Of a stretch of DNA of 64,000 nucleotides, positions 1 through 8,223 are shown piece after piece. The stretch is from positions 1 through 64,000 of the forward strand of contig VFJJ01000018.1 in assembly GCA_009886115.1 (NCBI GenBank), read 5' to 3'. Below the pieces are notes generated by a model, which saw only the letters and a list, made by a program, of their open reading frames with translations, ran no database searches and was not told the origin of the DNA. Each line of letters starts with the position of its first letter. Positions within the stretch are counted from its first letter, which is position 1. The DNA is from Actinomycetota bacterium (lineage in GTDB: Bacteria > Actinomycetota > Acidimicrobiia > IMCC26256 > VFJJ01). A program made the translations under genes and the position numbers.

Positions 1-30
1 AAGGAGGACCCGAACTGACCTGACCTACCC

Positions 31-264
31 TCACACCCGGCTCACCACCCAGCTCGACACCTGGGGAATTTCGGTGATCGCAAGTGGGGAATTTCGGAGA
101 TCCGCAGCACCGAGGCGGTTCTCGATGAGCCAGGCTGCCTCGGGGATGACCGAAGCAGCGACAACCAGGTCGGTGCGGGTACGCAGAAGCGCGGCGCACT
201 CGCCGTGGCGGGGCTCGTTGCGGTCTGCGGCGGAGACGAAGACTCCGGTGTCAACCAACAGCAC
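31..264 (-). pseudogene. vapC: Truncated VapC-type PIN-domain toxin
   Basis: The N-terminal half of a PIN-domain ribonuclease toxin. It starts at a GTG seven bases after the antitoxin stop and has the PIN opening (LLVDTGVFVSAAD, first catalytic Asp) and the middle segment with PEAAWLIENRLGAA. Whole VapC proteins run to about 130 residues; here recognisable PIN sequence stops near residue 54 and about 23 unrelated residues follow to a stop. The break falls at the edge of a pair of IS21-like terminal repeats (62-102), so an insertion probably removed the C-terminal half with the remaining acidic residues. The toxin is expected to be inactive. Family assignment is from motif and gene order. Confidence 0.7.
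62..102. repeat. Paired direct repeats resembling an IS21-family end
   Basis: Two 18-bp copies of TGGGGAATTTCGG(T/A)GATC lie at 62-79 and 85-102, period 23 bp. Short multiple direct repeats of this kind are typical of IS21-family termini, where the transposase binds. They sit exactly where vapC loses its homology. No IstA or IstB reading frame is in the window, so the element body is either further left or gone. The IS21 identification is from memory of the family, not a search. Confidence 0.5.
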
Positions 265-271
265 GGTTCGC

Positions 272-502
272 TCAGACGCCCTGGGCAAGCTTCTTGGTCG
301 CCAGCTCCGCTCGCTCCCGGTGGATGTCGAACGGCTCGGTGATCGTCGATGCACCGCAACCGATGAACGCCTCGAGCGGATCCTCGACAGGGAGGGCCGC
401 GGCGAGCTCGATGATGAGCTGGGCGAGGCTGATCCCGCGCCGAGTCGCCTCGCCCTCGAGACGGGCCTGAGCGTCGGCTGGGAGATCGATGGTGACCGAC
501 AT
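272..502 (-). CDS. vapB: VapB-type ribbon-helix-helix antitoxin
   Basis: A 76-aa protein opening with a short beta strand (SVTIDLPADAQARLEGEA) followed by two helices (RRGISLAQLIIELAAAL), the pattern of ribbon-helix-helix antitoxins that bind their own operator and neutralise the partner toxin through the C-terminal tail. The toxin start follows seven bases downstream, the usual vapBC order. Because the toxin is truncated, this antitoxin is probably an orphan. The exact RHH subfamily is not determined. Confidence 0.72.
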   Translation of the reverse strand: MSVTIDLPADAQARLEGEATRRGISLAQLIIELAAALPVEDPLEAFIGCGASTITEPFDIHRERAELATKKLAQGV

Positions 503-601
503 GACCCGAGTCTACGGCCGGTCGCAGCCCGGTCACAGCCTCCTCCCGAGCGCGAGGGAGCTCCCCGCCCCTCACACGCCGCGAAGCCGTCGACGCACCT
601 G

Positions 602-894
602 TCAACGCCGCTCGTGTCGGTCGCTGGGTCGATCGGGATGATGGACAGAGGGAACGTCAGCGGAAAGCCCAGCGGCCGTGGAGCATGCTCGCTGGTTCAC
701 GAACGAGTGCACCTCGTTGGCGGTGATGCGGACGGCTCGGCCGATGTGGCCGGTGGCGAGTTGGGGGGTGTTGCGATGAGCTCGTAGAGGGTGCTGCGTC
801 CGACGGCGAGCATGCGGGCGGCTTGGGGGATGGTGAGCAGAAGCGGCGCGGGCGCGCTCGGATGGTCGTAGCTACATCGGGCAGTCGCCCCCAC
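602..894 (-). pseudogene. Frameshifted excisionase/MerR-type HTH DNA-binding gene
   Basis: From a GTG at 894 the frame reads into a classic excisionase-family helix-turn-helix (LLLTIPQAARMLAVGRSTLYELIA). At the C-run of 763-768 (six C on the coding strand) it shifts; the second half of the domain continues in another frame (QLATGHIGRAVRITANEV) and ends at 602. One extra C would restore a single protein. The same upstream frame is open to 1026 and includes HLRGCRECRR, resembling an anti-sigma zinc motif, so a longer protein is possible. A homopolymer sequencing error cannot be excluded. It lies just beyond the 3' end of a tRNA gene, a common position for integrated elements. Confidence 0.6.
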
Positions 895-1046
895 TGGGGC
901 CGATCCTCCGACGATCGCGAGGAAGACACGTTCGAGCGTCCGTCGACATTCGCGACAGCCTCTCAGGTGGCCAGGTAGGTGGTCAACCCACCCCGAGAGG
1001 CGACTAACGCTCTCAGGAAGTAACATCTGACCTGCTCTAATAGCAG

Positions 1047-1120
1047 CGCGCCCGGAGGGAATCGAACCCCCGACCCGCGGATTAGAAGTCCGCCGCTCTA
1101 TCCGGCTGAGCTACGGGCGC
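1047..1120 (-). tRNA. tRNA-Arg (anticodon TCT)
   Basis: The reverse strand folds into a full cloverleaf: acceptor stem GCGCCCG/CGGGCGC, D arm with AGCTCAG, anticodon stem-loop with loop CTTCTAA (anticodon TCT, reading AGA), and T arm with GGGTTCGATTCCC. Discriminator base G; CCA is not encoded. Length 74 nt. Its 3' end faces the remnants at 1-1046. Confidence 0.95.
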
Positions 1121-1230
1121 ATGAGCCGGGTGATTCTACGGCGGGCGACCTGTATCGGGGCTTCACATGAAGTGGGCGTGACAGTGGTCACGAGCTGAAG
1201 GGTCGGTCAGGGATCCGGTCAGGCATGCGG

Positions 1231-1488
1231 TCAGGGACGAAGGCGGGTCCGGCGGCCGATCCAGGTCCCGAGCCGATCGAGGACGGCACCGACGATCATG
1301 GCGCCCACGAGAACCAGGATGAGCGGTATCGCCTTGTCACCGAAGACGTAACCGATGTTGATGTCGTCGGTGTTGTCGAGCACGAACGCCGCGGCCACCG
1401 CAGCCACCACAGCGAACACAACCACCCTCATCACCAGATGTCGATGCTCCGCGGGAGCCTCTCGATCTTGATCCACCCTGGACACCAT
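1231..1488 (-). CDS. LapA-like (DUF1049) small membrane protein
   Basis: An 85-aa protein with two hydrophobic helices, about residues 20-37 (MRVVVFAVVAAVAAAFVL) and 51-68 (AIPLILVLVGAMIVGAVL), separated by NTDDINIGYVFGDKA, and a basic C-terminus. This two-helix layout with an N-x-V/I-F segment between helices matches the LapA/DUF1049 family of small inner-membrane proteins, whose role in Actinomycetota is not established. It stands alone; 162 bp separate it from the end of livF and I see nothing else in that gap. Confidence 0.65.
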   Translation of the reverse strand: MVSRVDQDREAPAEHRHLVMRVVVFAVVAAVAAAFVLDNTDDINIGYVFGDKAIPLILVLVGAMIVGAVLDRLGTWIGRRTRLRP

Positions 1489-1650
1489 GATGGGCTTCCT
1501 TTCAGACGTTCACGTAGATGGCCACGTGACTCAGTGCTGAGCTACCCGAGTCCTGCCGGGCCCCAAACGACCGGCTCGACCTCGATCACGTTTGCGGGCC
1601 CCGCCCGCCCCCCGGCCGTCGTCGCCCGACCCACATCAGCGAGCACAACC

Positions 1651-2385
1651 TCAGGCCTTGAGGTGTTCGGCCTCGGCGTCGTGCACGCGTTCCTGGCCCA
1701 GGTACGAGTCGAGGATGGCTGAACGGTCGCTCAGCTCGGCGGCAGTCCCCGAGAGCACGACGCGTCCGCCCGAGAGCACGGCCGCCCGGTGGCAGAGCTT
1801 CAACGCCATCACGGTGTTCTGCTCCACCAGGAGGACGGGTGTGCGCTCGGCGATCTTGCGGAGCGCACGGAACACCGCCTTGACGACGATGGGGGCGAGA
1901 CCGAGCGACGGTTCGTCGAGCATCAGCAGCCGGGGAGCGGCAACCAGCGCTCGTCCGACGGCCACCATCTGCTGCTCGCCACCCGAGAGGGCCCACCCGC
2001 CGCGATCGCGCATGCCGGCGAGAGCGGGAAAGAGCGCGTAGACCTCCTCGAACGAGTACCCGTCGGCTCGCCCGGCCCGGGCCGTGGCTCCGACCTGGAG
2101 GTTCTCGTGCACCGTGAGCGTGGGGAAGATGTGTCGACCTTCGGGGACGTGGATCAGCCCGGCCTTGGCGGCCTTCTCGACGCCGAGCCGGCTCACCTCC
2201 TTGCCCTCGAACCGCACCGAGCCGCCGTAGGAGACCAGACCCGACGCCGCCCGCAGCGTCGAGGTCTTGCCGGCGCCGTTGGGTCCCAGCAGACCCACGA
2301 CCTCACCGGCGCCGACGCTGAGGCTGACCCCTCGGACGGCCTCCACGGCGCCGTAGCTGACGACCAGGTCCTCGATCTCGAGCAC
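1651..2385 (-). CDS. livF: Branched-chain amino acid ABC transporter ATP-binding protein LivF
   Basis: A 244-aa ABC ATPase with Walker A GPNGAGKTS near residue 37, signature LSGGEQQM, Walker B LLMLDEPS and a switch His in the LLVEQN segment. VSYGAVEAVRGVSLSV at the start is typical of LivF in HAAT-family importers. The GTG start at 2385 comes 1 bp after the stop of the livM-livG gene, so translation is coupled; the longer frame upstream is a shadow. Last gene of the operon livK-livH-livMG-livF. Substrate may be an amino acid, amide or aromatic acid; the family name does not decide it. Confidence 0.9.
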   Translation of the reverse strand: MLEIEDLVVSYGAVEAVRGVSLSVGAGEVVGLLGPNGAGKTSTLRAASGLVSYGGSVRFEGKEVSRLGVEKAAKAGLIHVPEGRHIFPTLTVHENLQVGATARAGRADGYSFEEVYALFPALAGMRDRGGWALSGGEQQMVAVGRALVAAPRLLMLDEPSLGLAPIVVKAVFRALRKIAERTPVLLVEQNTVMALKLCHRAAVLSGGRVVLSGTAAELSDRSAILDSYLGQERVHDAEAEHLKA

Positions 2386-2386
2386 G

Positions 2387-4432
2387 TCAGGCCTCCGAGC
2401 CCGTGAGCGTCGGCGAGGGGGGCTCCCCGACACCGACCGGCTCGTCGTCGGCGACACCGAGGTAGGCGTTGATGACCCGCTCGTCGTCCCAGATCGTCAC
2501 CGGATCGCCCTCGGCGACCAGCGTGCCCAGCTCGAGGACGGCGACCCGTTCGCACAGGTTGGAGATGAAGTCGATCTTGTGGTCGACCACCAGCAGCGAG
2601 ATGCCTTCGTCGCGCAGGGTCCGCAAGTGGCGGGCGAGGATCTGCGTCTCGGCGGCGTTGAGCCCAGCAGACGGCTCGTCGAGCAGGATGATCGCCGGCT
2701 CCGCGGCGATCACGCGGGCCACCTCGAGCAGCCGCTGCTGGCCGTACGACAAGCCCGCAGCCGATCGCTCGGCCTTGTCGAGCAGCCCCACCCGATCGAG
2801 CGCGGCCTCGGCTCGGGCCCATCGGGCCTTCTCGTGCTTGAGCATGAGCGGACGGAGGAACCAGGCCGCGGCGATTCCCGTGTAGCGACGGTCGGCCGTC
2901 GACAAGAGGACGTTCTCGATGCAGCTCAGGTGCAGGAACGTCTGCGGGGTCTGGTAGGTACGCAACAGACCGGCCCGGCGCACGCCTGCGCTGTTGCCGA
3001 GCCGCACCGGCTGACCGTTGATGCTCAACGATCCCGTCGCCGGTACGACACCGTTGACGGCGTTGAGGAACGTCGACTTCCCGGAGCCGTTGGGACCGAT
3101 GAGCCCGAGGATCTCGTTGCGATGCAACGTGAGCGACACCCCGGCCACGGCCCTCACACCACCGAAGCTCACGGCGATGTCGTTGGCGACGAGGACGGGT
3201 GCCCCGGAGTCGGCCGTCGAGCGTGGGGCGGCCGACACCGGAGCAGGATCCGAAACAGCCGTGTCCGACACCGGATCCGACACAGCCGCCTCACCGACGT
3301 CACCGCCGTTGCTCACCGACGACTCGCCACCGACGATCGGGTCGGCTCGAGCGCCGCGCTTGAGCCCCAGCAGCGTCACCAGCCAGTTGGGGGTCGCGGA
3401 CCGGTCCCCGGCACCTGCCTTGGGTCGCCGGATACGCCCCCAGATCCCCACGATGCCGTCGGGCAGGGCGATCATCACGATCACGAGCACGCCGCCGTAG
3501 ACGATCTGGCGGCCCCCGATCAGCGACGGGAACTCCTTCTCGGCCTTGTCGAGGAAGTCGACGATATAGGTGTAGAACCAGGCGCCGACGATGGCGCCCC
3601 AGCGCGAACCGATCCCGCCGAGGATGAGCATCAAGAACACGCCCAGGCCGAGCTCGACGCCCCAGGTGAGGGTCTCGATGAACCCGTTGAGCGCTCCCCA
3701 GCACGCTCCGGTGAGCCCGGCCAGCACCGAGCCGAGCACGAACGACGTGACGCGAAGCTGCAGCGACGGGATGCCGAGGGTCTTCGAGACGACCTCGTGA
3801 TCGCGGTTGGCGATGTTCTCGCGCACGAACGGCGAGCGTTCGAGCCAGGCGCCCAGGGTCATGACGATCCCCAGCAGCACGAGCAGGAAGGCGAACTGCT
3901 CGCCGTAGGAGTCGAGGACATGGCCGAACAGGCTGACGTCACGGATGTTGGTGACCTCGCCGCCCAGACCGCCGTTGAGGCCCTTCCACTTCTCGAACAT
4001 CAGGATGAGGATCTCGGCCACGCCCAAGGTGGCGATGGCGAAGTAGAAGTGGGCGGCCCGCTTGACGAGAAGCGCGAACAACATCGAGATGAGCGCGCTC
4101 GAGACGAGCGCGGCCAGCAACCCCAGCCAGAACGAATGGTTCTTCGACGCCCACTGCGAGGTGTAGGCCCCCAGCCCGGCGAAGGCCGCTTGCGAGAACG
4201 CGAACTGCCCCGACACGCCGAACACGAAATAAAACCCGATGACGAGCACGGAGTACAGGAGCCAGGTGTTGGCCTGCTTCTCGTTGGCCAGGCCGTCGAC
4301 CCACACGAGCCGGAACACGACGAGACCCACCAGGAAGAGCACGATCGCCGAGTAGGGCTGGCCCCGAAAGACCGGCGGGCGTTTCAGGGCACCCATCGAG
4401 CGGCCCCGTCCGGTGCTGCTAGAGGCGGCCAT
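2387..4432 (-). CDS. livM-livG: Fused LivM permease and LivG ATPase
   Basis: A 681-aa protein joining two transporter parts usually made separately. Residues about 20-340 are a LivM-type permease with many membrane helices and the conserved loop around RDHEVVSKTLGI. A polar linker with repeated AVSDPVSDTAVSDPAPVS follows, then from about residue 410 a complete LivG-type ATPase (Walker A GPNGSGKST, signature LSYGQQRLLEVAR, Walker B IILLDEPSAGLN). The frame is open throughout. The ATG at 4432 overlaps the end of livH by 14 bp; Met13 at 4396 is an alternative start. LivM-LivG fusions are known in Actinomycetota. Confidence 0.9.
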   Translation of the reverse strand: MAASSSTGRGRSMGALKRPPVFRGQPYSAIVLFLVGLVVFRLVWVDGLANEKQANTWLLYSVLVIGFYFVFGVSGQFAFSQAAFAGLGAYTSQWASKNHSFWLGLLAALVSSALISMLFALLVKRAAHFYFAIATLGVAEILILMFEKWKGLNGGLGGEVTNIRDVSLFGHVLDSYGEQFAFLLVLLGIVMTLGAWLERSPFVRENIANRDHEVVSKTLGIPSLQLRVTSFVLGSVLAGLTGACWGALNGFIETLTWGVELGLGVFLMLILGGIGSRWGAIVGAWFYTYIVDFLDKAEKEFPSLIGGRQIVYGGVLVIVMIALPDGIVGIWGRIRRPKAGAGDRSATPNWLVTLLGLKRGARADPIVGGESSVSNGGDVGEAAVSDPVSDTAVSDPAPVSAAPRSTADSGAPVLVANDIAVSFGGVRAVAGVSLTLHRNEILGLIGPNGSGKSTFLNAVNGVVPATGSLSINGQPVRLGNSAGVRRAGLLRTYQTPQTFLHLSCIENVLLSTADRRYTGIAAAWFLRPLMLKHEKARWARAEAALDRVGLLDKAERSAAGLSYGQQRLLEVARVIAAEPAIILLDEPSAGLNAAETQILARHLRTLRDEGISLLVVDHKIDFISNLCERVAVLELGTLVAEGDPVTIWDDERVINAYLGVADDEPVGVGEPPSPTLTGSEA

Positions 4433-5375
4433 GAGCAGCTCCCCGGGAGAACAGACCCTGGGGCCTGACCGCGATCACGATGAGCATCAGGACGTACGGG
4501 AATGCCGACTTGTACTCACTCAGGCAGTACCCGCCCACGATCTGCTCGGAGAGGCCGATCATGAATCCGCCGATCACGACACCGCCGAGGCTGCCGAAGC
4601 CGCCGAGGATGGCGGCCGAGAAGCCGGCCAGCATGGCGCCGAACCCCAGCGTGAGATCGACGTTCTGCGTGGGCCCGATGAGGATGCCGGCCAGCCCGGC
4701 GAGCGCGGTCGACAGGCCGAAGGCGATCATCGACATCTTGGTGGCGGCCACACCGTGCATGCGGGCGGTCTCGCGGTCGGCGGCGATGGCCCGTACCTGG
4801 CGGCCGAACTGGGTCCTGTTGAACACGGCGATCATCACGGCGACGACGACCAGGGTGACGACGAAGACGGCGATCTTGACCGGGGGGATGGCTGCGCCGC
4901 CGATCTTGACCGGGTCGCGGCCCTTGAGTGGCGAGAACAGCGAGGTGGGAGTGGTGTCCTGCCAGAGGGCGATGATCGCCCGGATGACCAGTGCCGCACC
5001 GAGGGTGGCGATCACCACGACGTGGATCGACCGCCCCTTCAGCGGGGCGTAGGCCACCCGCTCGAGCACGATCCCGATGCCGAACATCATCACGAGCGTG
5101 AGCACGTAGGCCAACAGCCACGGCGCATCGCGATCTCGCATCCACCAGATGGCGATGTAGGCGCCGAGGGTGATCATGTCGCCCTGGGCGAAGCTGATCA
5201 CCCCGGTGGCCTTCTGCATGAGCAGGAAGCCGAGTGCCGCCAGGGCGGCGATCGAACCGATCGAGAGACCACTGAACAGCAGCGAGATGAAGGTACGCTT
5301 GCCCCCCGTGAACTCGCACAGCGCGGCGATCGTGTTGACGGCGCCTCCGAGCGCCGCGGTCACGACGGTCTCCAT
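4419..5375 (-). CDS. livH: Branched-chain amino acid ABC transporter permease LivH
   Basis: A 318-aa integral membrane protein with about eight hydrophobic helices and the LivH hallmark GVISFAQGDMITLGAYIA near residues 58-75, plus the cytoplasmic coupling loop RAIAADRETARMHGV. It forms the transmembrane channel with the LivM half of the next protein. Its stop overlaps the start of that gene. An 87-bp gap with a strong hairpin separates it from livK upstream. Confidence 0.9.
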   Translation of the reverse strand: METVVTAALGGAVNTIAALCEFTGGKRTFISLLFSGLSIGSIAALAALGFLLMQKATGVISFAQGDMITLGAYIAIWWMRDRDAPWLLAYVLTLVMMFGIGIVLERVAYAPLKGRSIHVVVIATLGAALVIRAIIALWQDTTPTSLFSPLKGRDPVKIGGAAIPPVKIAVFVVTLVVVAVMIAVFNRTQFGRQVRAIAADRETARMHGVAATKMSMIAFGLSTALAGLAGILIGPTQNVDLTLGFGAMLAGFSAAILGGFGSLGGVVIGGFMIGLSEQIVGGYCLSEYKSAFPYVLMLIVIAVRPQGLFSRGAAHGRL

Positions 5376-5409
5376 GGTCCCCCGTTCATGAAGCTGTCCG
5401 TCGACGACG

Positions 5410-5445
5410 CCGGAGGGGGCGGCTCAGCGGAGCCGCCCCCTCCGG
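5410..5445 (-). terminator. 16-bp perfect hairpin between livK and livH
   Basis: CCGGAGGGGGCGGCTC at 5410-5425 pairs perfectly with 5430-5445 across a 4-base loop. It sits between the end of livK and the start of livH on the same strand, with no clear T-tract. This placement fits an attenuator or mRNA-stabilising stem that keeps the binding protein more abundant than the membrane parts, as is common after periplasmic-binding-protein genes. The function is inferred. Confidence 0.7.
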
Positions 5446-5462
5446 GTGAAGCGACTACCAGC

Positions 5463-6749
5463 TCAGAAGCTGAGCTCCTTGATGATGTTGATCGTGCCGC
5501 CCTCGTAGTCGACCACGATGGCCGAGTGGTGCAGCCCGTTGCCCTCGTCGGTCTCGTACGTGGTGCAGATGCCCTCGTGGCTCGTCTCGGCCAGGGCGTC
5601 GCGCACAGCCGCAGGGTCGGTGCTGCCGGCCCGCTCGATGGCCGCCTTGATGATGTAGATGGCGTCGTAGGTCTCGGCCGCCGCGTAGTTCGGCGGGCCG
5701 CCGAACTCGTCCTCGTACTTGGCTGACCACTCCTCGTTCTGCAGCGTCGGGAGACAGTCCTCGACGCCGTAGAGCAGGTCGCGGGCCTCGTCGGTGAGGT
5801 TGCCCGCGAGGAACGCGAAGCCGGCGCTGGCCCCGTCGACGTGGGGGATGGTGACGCCGTTCTCGATGAGCTGGTTGGCGAACACGGTGATCGGGTTCGG
5901 GAAGTTCACGTTGAGGATGAGGTCGGGGTCACCGTTTTGGATGGCCAACACCTGCGTGGTCATGTCGGTGGCGTCGAACTCGTTGGTCTCACGTGTCGTG
6001 ACCTCGATGCCGAGCGCTTCGAGCTCGGTTTCCATGACGTCACAACTCGCCGTGCCGAACGGGTTGTTCACGCAGAGCAGGGCGACCTTGGTCGGTGCGA
6101 ACTCGTCGTTGACGAAGGCCACCTGCTGCGCTGCGATCGCGGTGTTGCGGGGCCGGTAGATGAAGACCCACTCGTTGCCGACGCCACCCTCTCCCTCGTA
6201 GTCGAGGAAGGCTTGCGGTGCGGCCGAGAACAAGATGGCCGGGATCTCGGCCTTGGCGATCTCGGGCGCTGCCGCGATCACCTGACCCGACGACGGCAGA
6301 CCGATGATCACCGTGGGCGCCGCGTCGATGGCCTCCAGCGTCGACTGAACCGCTGCGTCGGCTGCGAGACCGGCTGCGATGCGTTCGTAGCTGACCTCCT
6401 GGCCGCCGATGCCGCCTGCCGCGTTGATCTCGTCGATGGCCATCTGCGCGCCAGCGGCGAAGTAGGGCTGGGCTGCCGGGCTCTCGCCGGTGTCCTCGTA
6501 GAGGCCGATGATCGACACCGGCTCGTCGAGCACGAGCTCGGGAGCGGCCGTGGTGGTCGGGGCGTCAGCGGAAGGCGCTGTGGTCGCGGCGGTGGTCGTC
6601 GCTGCGGCTGCCGTCGTCGTGGTCTCGTCGGCTGCCGGAGCAGTCGTGGTGCCTTCAGCCGCCGGTGCGTCGTCGTCATCGTCGCCGCATGCCGCGGCCA
6701 CGATGGAGAGCAGCGCAACCGGGATGATCAATCTCCGCCAGAGTTTCAC
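5463..6749 (-). CDS. livK: Branched-chain amino acid ABC transporter substrate-binding lipoprotein
   Basis: A 428-aa type I periplasmic-binding protein. The N-terminus has a lipoprotein signal (basic KLWRR, hydrophobic core, SIVAAAC), then an acidic run and a Thr/Ala-rich linker of about 45 residues tethering it to the membrane. The binding domain starts at VSIIGLYEDTGESPA and contains the usual INAAGGIGGQEV loop. I chose the GTG at 6749 because GGGGGAAA lies 5-6 bases upstream; the ATG at 6764 has no clear ribosome site. First gene of the liv operon. Confidence 0.88.
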   Translation of the reverse strand: MKLWRRLIIPVALLSIVAAACGDDDDDAPAAEGTTTAPAADETTTTAAAATTTAATTAPSADAPTTTAAPELVLDEPVSIIGLYEDTGESPAAQPYFAAGAQMAIDEINAAGGIGGQEVSYERIAAGLAADAAVQSTLEAIDAAPTVIIGLPSSGQVIAAAPEIAKAEIPAILFSAAPQAFLDYEGEGGVGNEWVFIYRPRNTAIAAQQVAFVNDEFAPTKVALLCVNNPFGTASCDVMETELEALGIEVTTRETNEFDATDMTTQVLAIQNGDPDLILNVNFPNPITVFANQLIENGVTIPHVDGASAGFAFLAGNLTDEARDLLYGVEDCLPTLQNEEWSAKYEDEFGGPPNYAAAETYDAIYIIKAAIERAGSTDPAAVRDALAETSHEGICTTYETDEGNGLHHSAIVVDYEGGTINIIKELSF

Positions 6750-6921
6750 AGGCTTTTCCCCCATGTGGTCGAGCGGCCGGGTCCCCACCCGACTGAAGGC
6801 GCTCGTCTCCGGACCGTAGCGACCAGATCCGATGCGCCGCAAGACCGATCGGAGCGGCGGGCGCTCACCCGAGCGGATCGGCGCCGCCGTCGCCCGCCCT
6901 GGGTCGCCCCTCGGGCCTTCG

Positions 6922-8001
6922 CTATTCGCCGCGCTCGCTGCCGCGCAGCTCGGCCCGCCGGAGGACCGCCTCGAGCTGGCTGGCGAGCGTTCCCACGTTG
7001 GCCTCGGCGAACATCGAGTTGTGGTCGCCGGGAGCCTCGATCACCTCCAGCGCGCCGCCGATGAACGGAGTCCATCCGTTGTCGGCGGGGAACGTCGCTC
7101 CGAGACGCTCGGCCTTGAACAGCACCGCCGATCCGTCGTAGCGGGTGAGGTCGAAGCGATCGAGCGCGGCGAGGAACGGCTCGGTGAGATCGACCCCTCC
7201 GGCCGGCTCAGGCCCGCCCTGACCCCGCCAGGCATCGAGTCGGGACGCGACCATGTCGCCGGCGTATCGGGCGGAGTATCGGAGGCCGCGGCTTCTCAGG
7301 TTCTGCCGCAGCGTGCGGAGCTGCTCGCTCCGTGGACGCTCGTTGACCCCGGGGCAGAACGTGTCGAGCAACACGACGAGGTCGACGGCGTCGCCGGTCG
7401 TCGCGAAACGCCGGGCCATCTCGATCGCGACGACGCCGCCACCCGAGAAACCACCGAGCAGGTACGGCCCATTGGGTTGCACCGCTCTGATCGCCCGGCA
7501 GTACCGGGCTGCCATCATCTCGATCGACGGGTCGGGGTGCGTGCCGGGGAGGAGCCCGTGCGCCTGGAGCCCGTAGAACGGGCGGTCGTCGAGGTGGCGC
7601 GCCAGGCGCTGGAACGTGAGGACGTTGCCACCTCGGCCGTGCACGCAGAAGAACGGTCGCCGCTCGCCGCCGCGGCTGACGGGCACCAGGTTCGCCCACG
7701 GCGACGAGGCCGACGTTCCGGGGTGACCGATCGCGTCGGTTGTTGGGTTCTCGAGCTCGGCTTGGACGAACGCGGCGAGCTCGTTCGGGGTGGGCGCCTC
7801 CAGCAGGGCAGACAGCCCGAGCTGAACGTTGAAGGTCTCGGTGATGCGCGTGAAGACCCGGACGGCCTGCATCGACGTGCCCCCGAGGTCGAAGAAGCTG
7901 GCGTCGAGACCGATCGACCCCTGCTCGAGCACGTCGCGCCAGATCTCGAGCATCTGGTCGACGACCGAGGGGCCACCATCGTCTCCCGCGCTCGTCGTCA
8001 T
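6922..8001 (-). CDS. Free-standing acyl/peptidyl carrier protein-thioesterase didomain protein
   Basis: A 359-aa protein. Residues 12-90 are a phosphopantetheine carrier domain with DASFFDLGGTSMQ (attachment Ser43). Residues about 110-359 are an alpha/beta-hydrolase thioesterase of the NRPS type I kind: FFCVHGRGGN oxyanion region, nucleophile elbow GGFSGGG near residue 185, C-terminal His in APGDHNSMF. Such didomains normally end NRPS or PKS chains, yet no adenylation, condensation or ketosynthase domain is in the window. It is divergent from the flippase fusion across a 222-bp gap, so it may prepare or release an acyl group for the surface polymer. That role is inference. Confidence 0.85.
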   Translation of the reverse strand: MTTSAGDDGGPSVVDQMLEIWRDVLEQGSIGLDASFFDLGGTSMQAVRVFTRITETFNVQLGLSALLEAPTPNELAAFVQAELENPTTDAIGHPGTSASSPWANLVPVSRGGERRPFFCVHGRGGNVLTFQRLARHLDDRPFYGLQAHGLLPGTHPDPSIEMMAARYCRAIRAVQPNGPYLLGGFSGGGVVAIEMARRFATTGDAVDLVVLLDTFCPGVNERPRSEQLRTLRQNLRSRGLRYSARYAGDMVASRLDAWRGQGGPEPAGGVDLTEPFLAALDRFDLTRYDGSAVLFKAERLGATFPADNGWTPFIGGALEVIEAPGDHNSMFAEANVGTLASQLEAVLRRAELRGSERGE

Positions 8002-8223
8002 CGCGCTGCTCCGCTCCTCGGCCGGGGGTCCAGGTGGCACGATAACCGCGGAGAGTGCCCGAACGCCCGCTAGTAGTGGTATCCGTGGGAAGGGTCCACA
8101 CTACACTCACGGTGCGTCTACCGAACCTCGATCCGCGGCGATCGAGACCGGCGACGTGCCTGGCGACGCTCCCCGAGGCGATCGTCACGGCGTCGAGGAG
8201 TGTCGCACGAGAGTGGCTGCCTG

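Noticed and set aside
62-102. A CRISPR-like repeat
   Set aside because: Only two copies with a 5-base gap; spacing and number do not fit an array. No CRISPR or cas gene was seen anywhere.
2387-4432. The livM-livG join as a sequencing artefact
   Set aside because: The linker is long, polar and in frame, both halves are complete, and such fusions are known in Actinomycetota.
2579-4468. A 629-codon plus-strand open frame over livM-livG
   Set aside because: It is the antisense shadow of a well-supported transporter gene; composition is Glu/His/Asp-rich with no fold.
6922-8001. A nonribosomal peptide or polyketide cluster
   Set aside because: Only a carrier-thioesterase pair is present; no adenylation, condensation, ketosynthase or acyltransferase domain is in the window.
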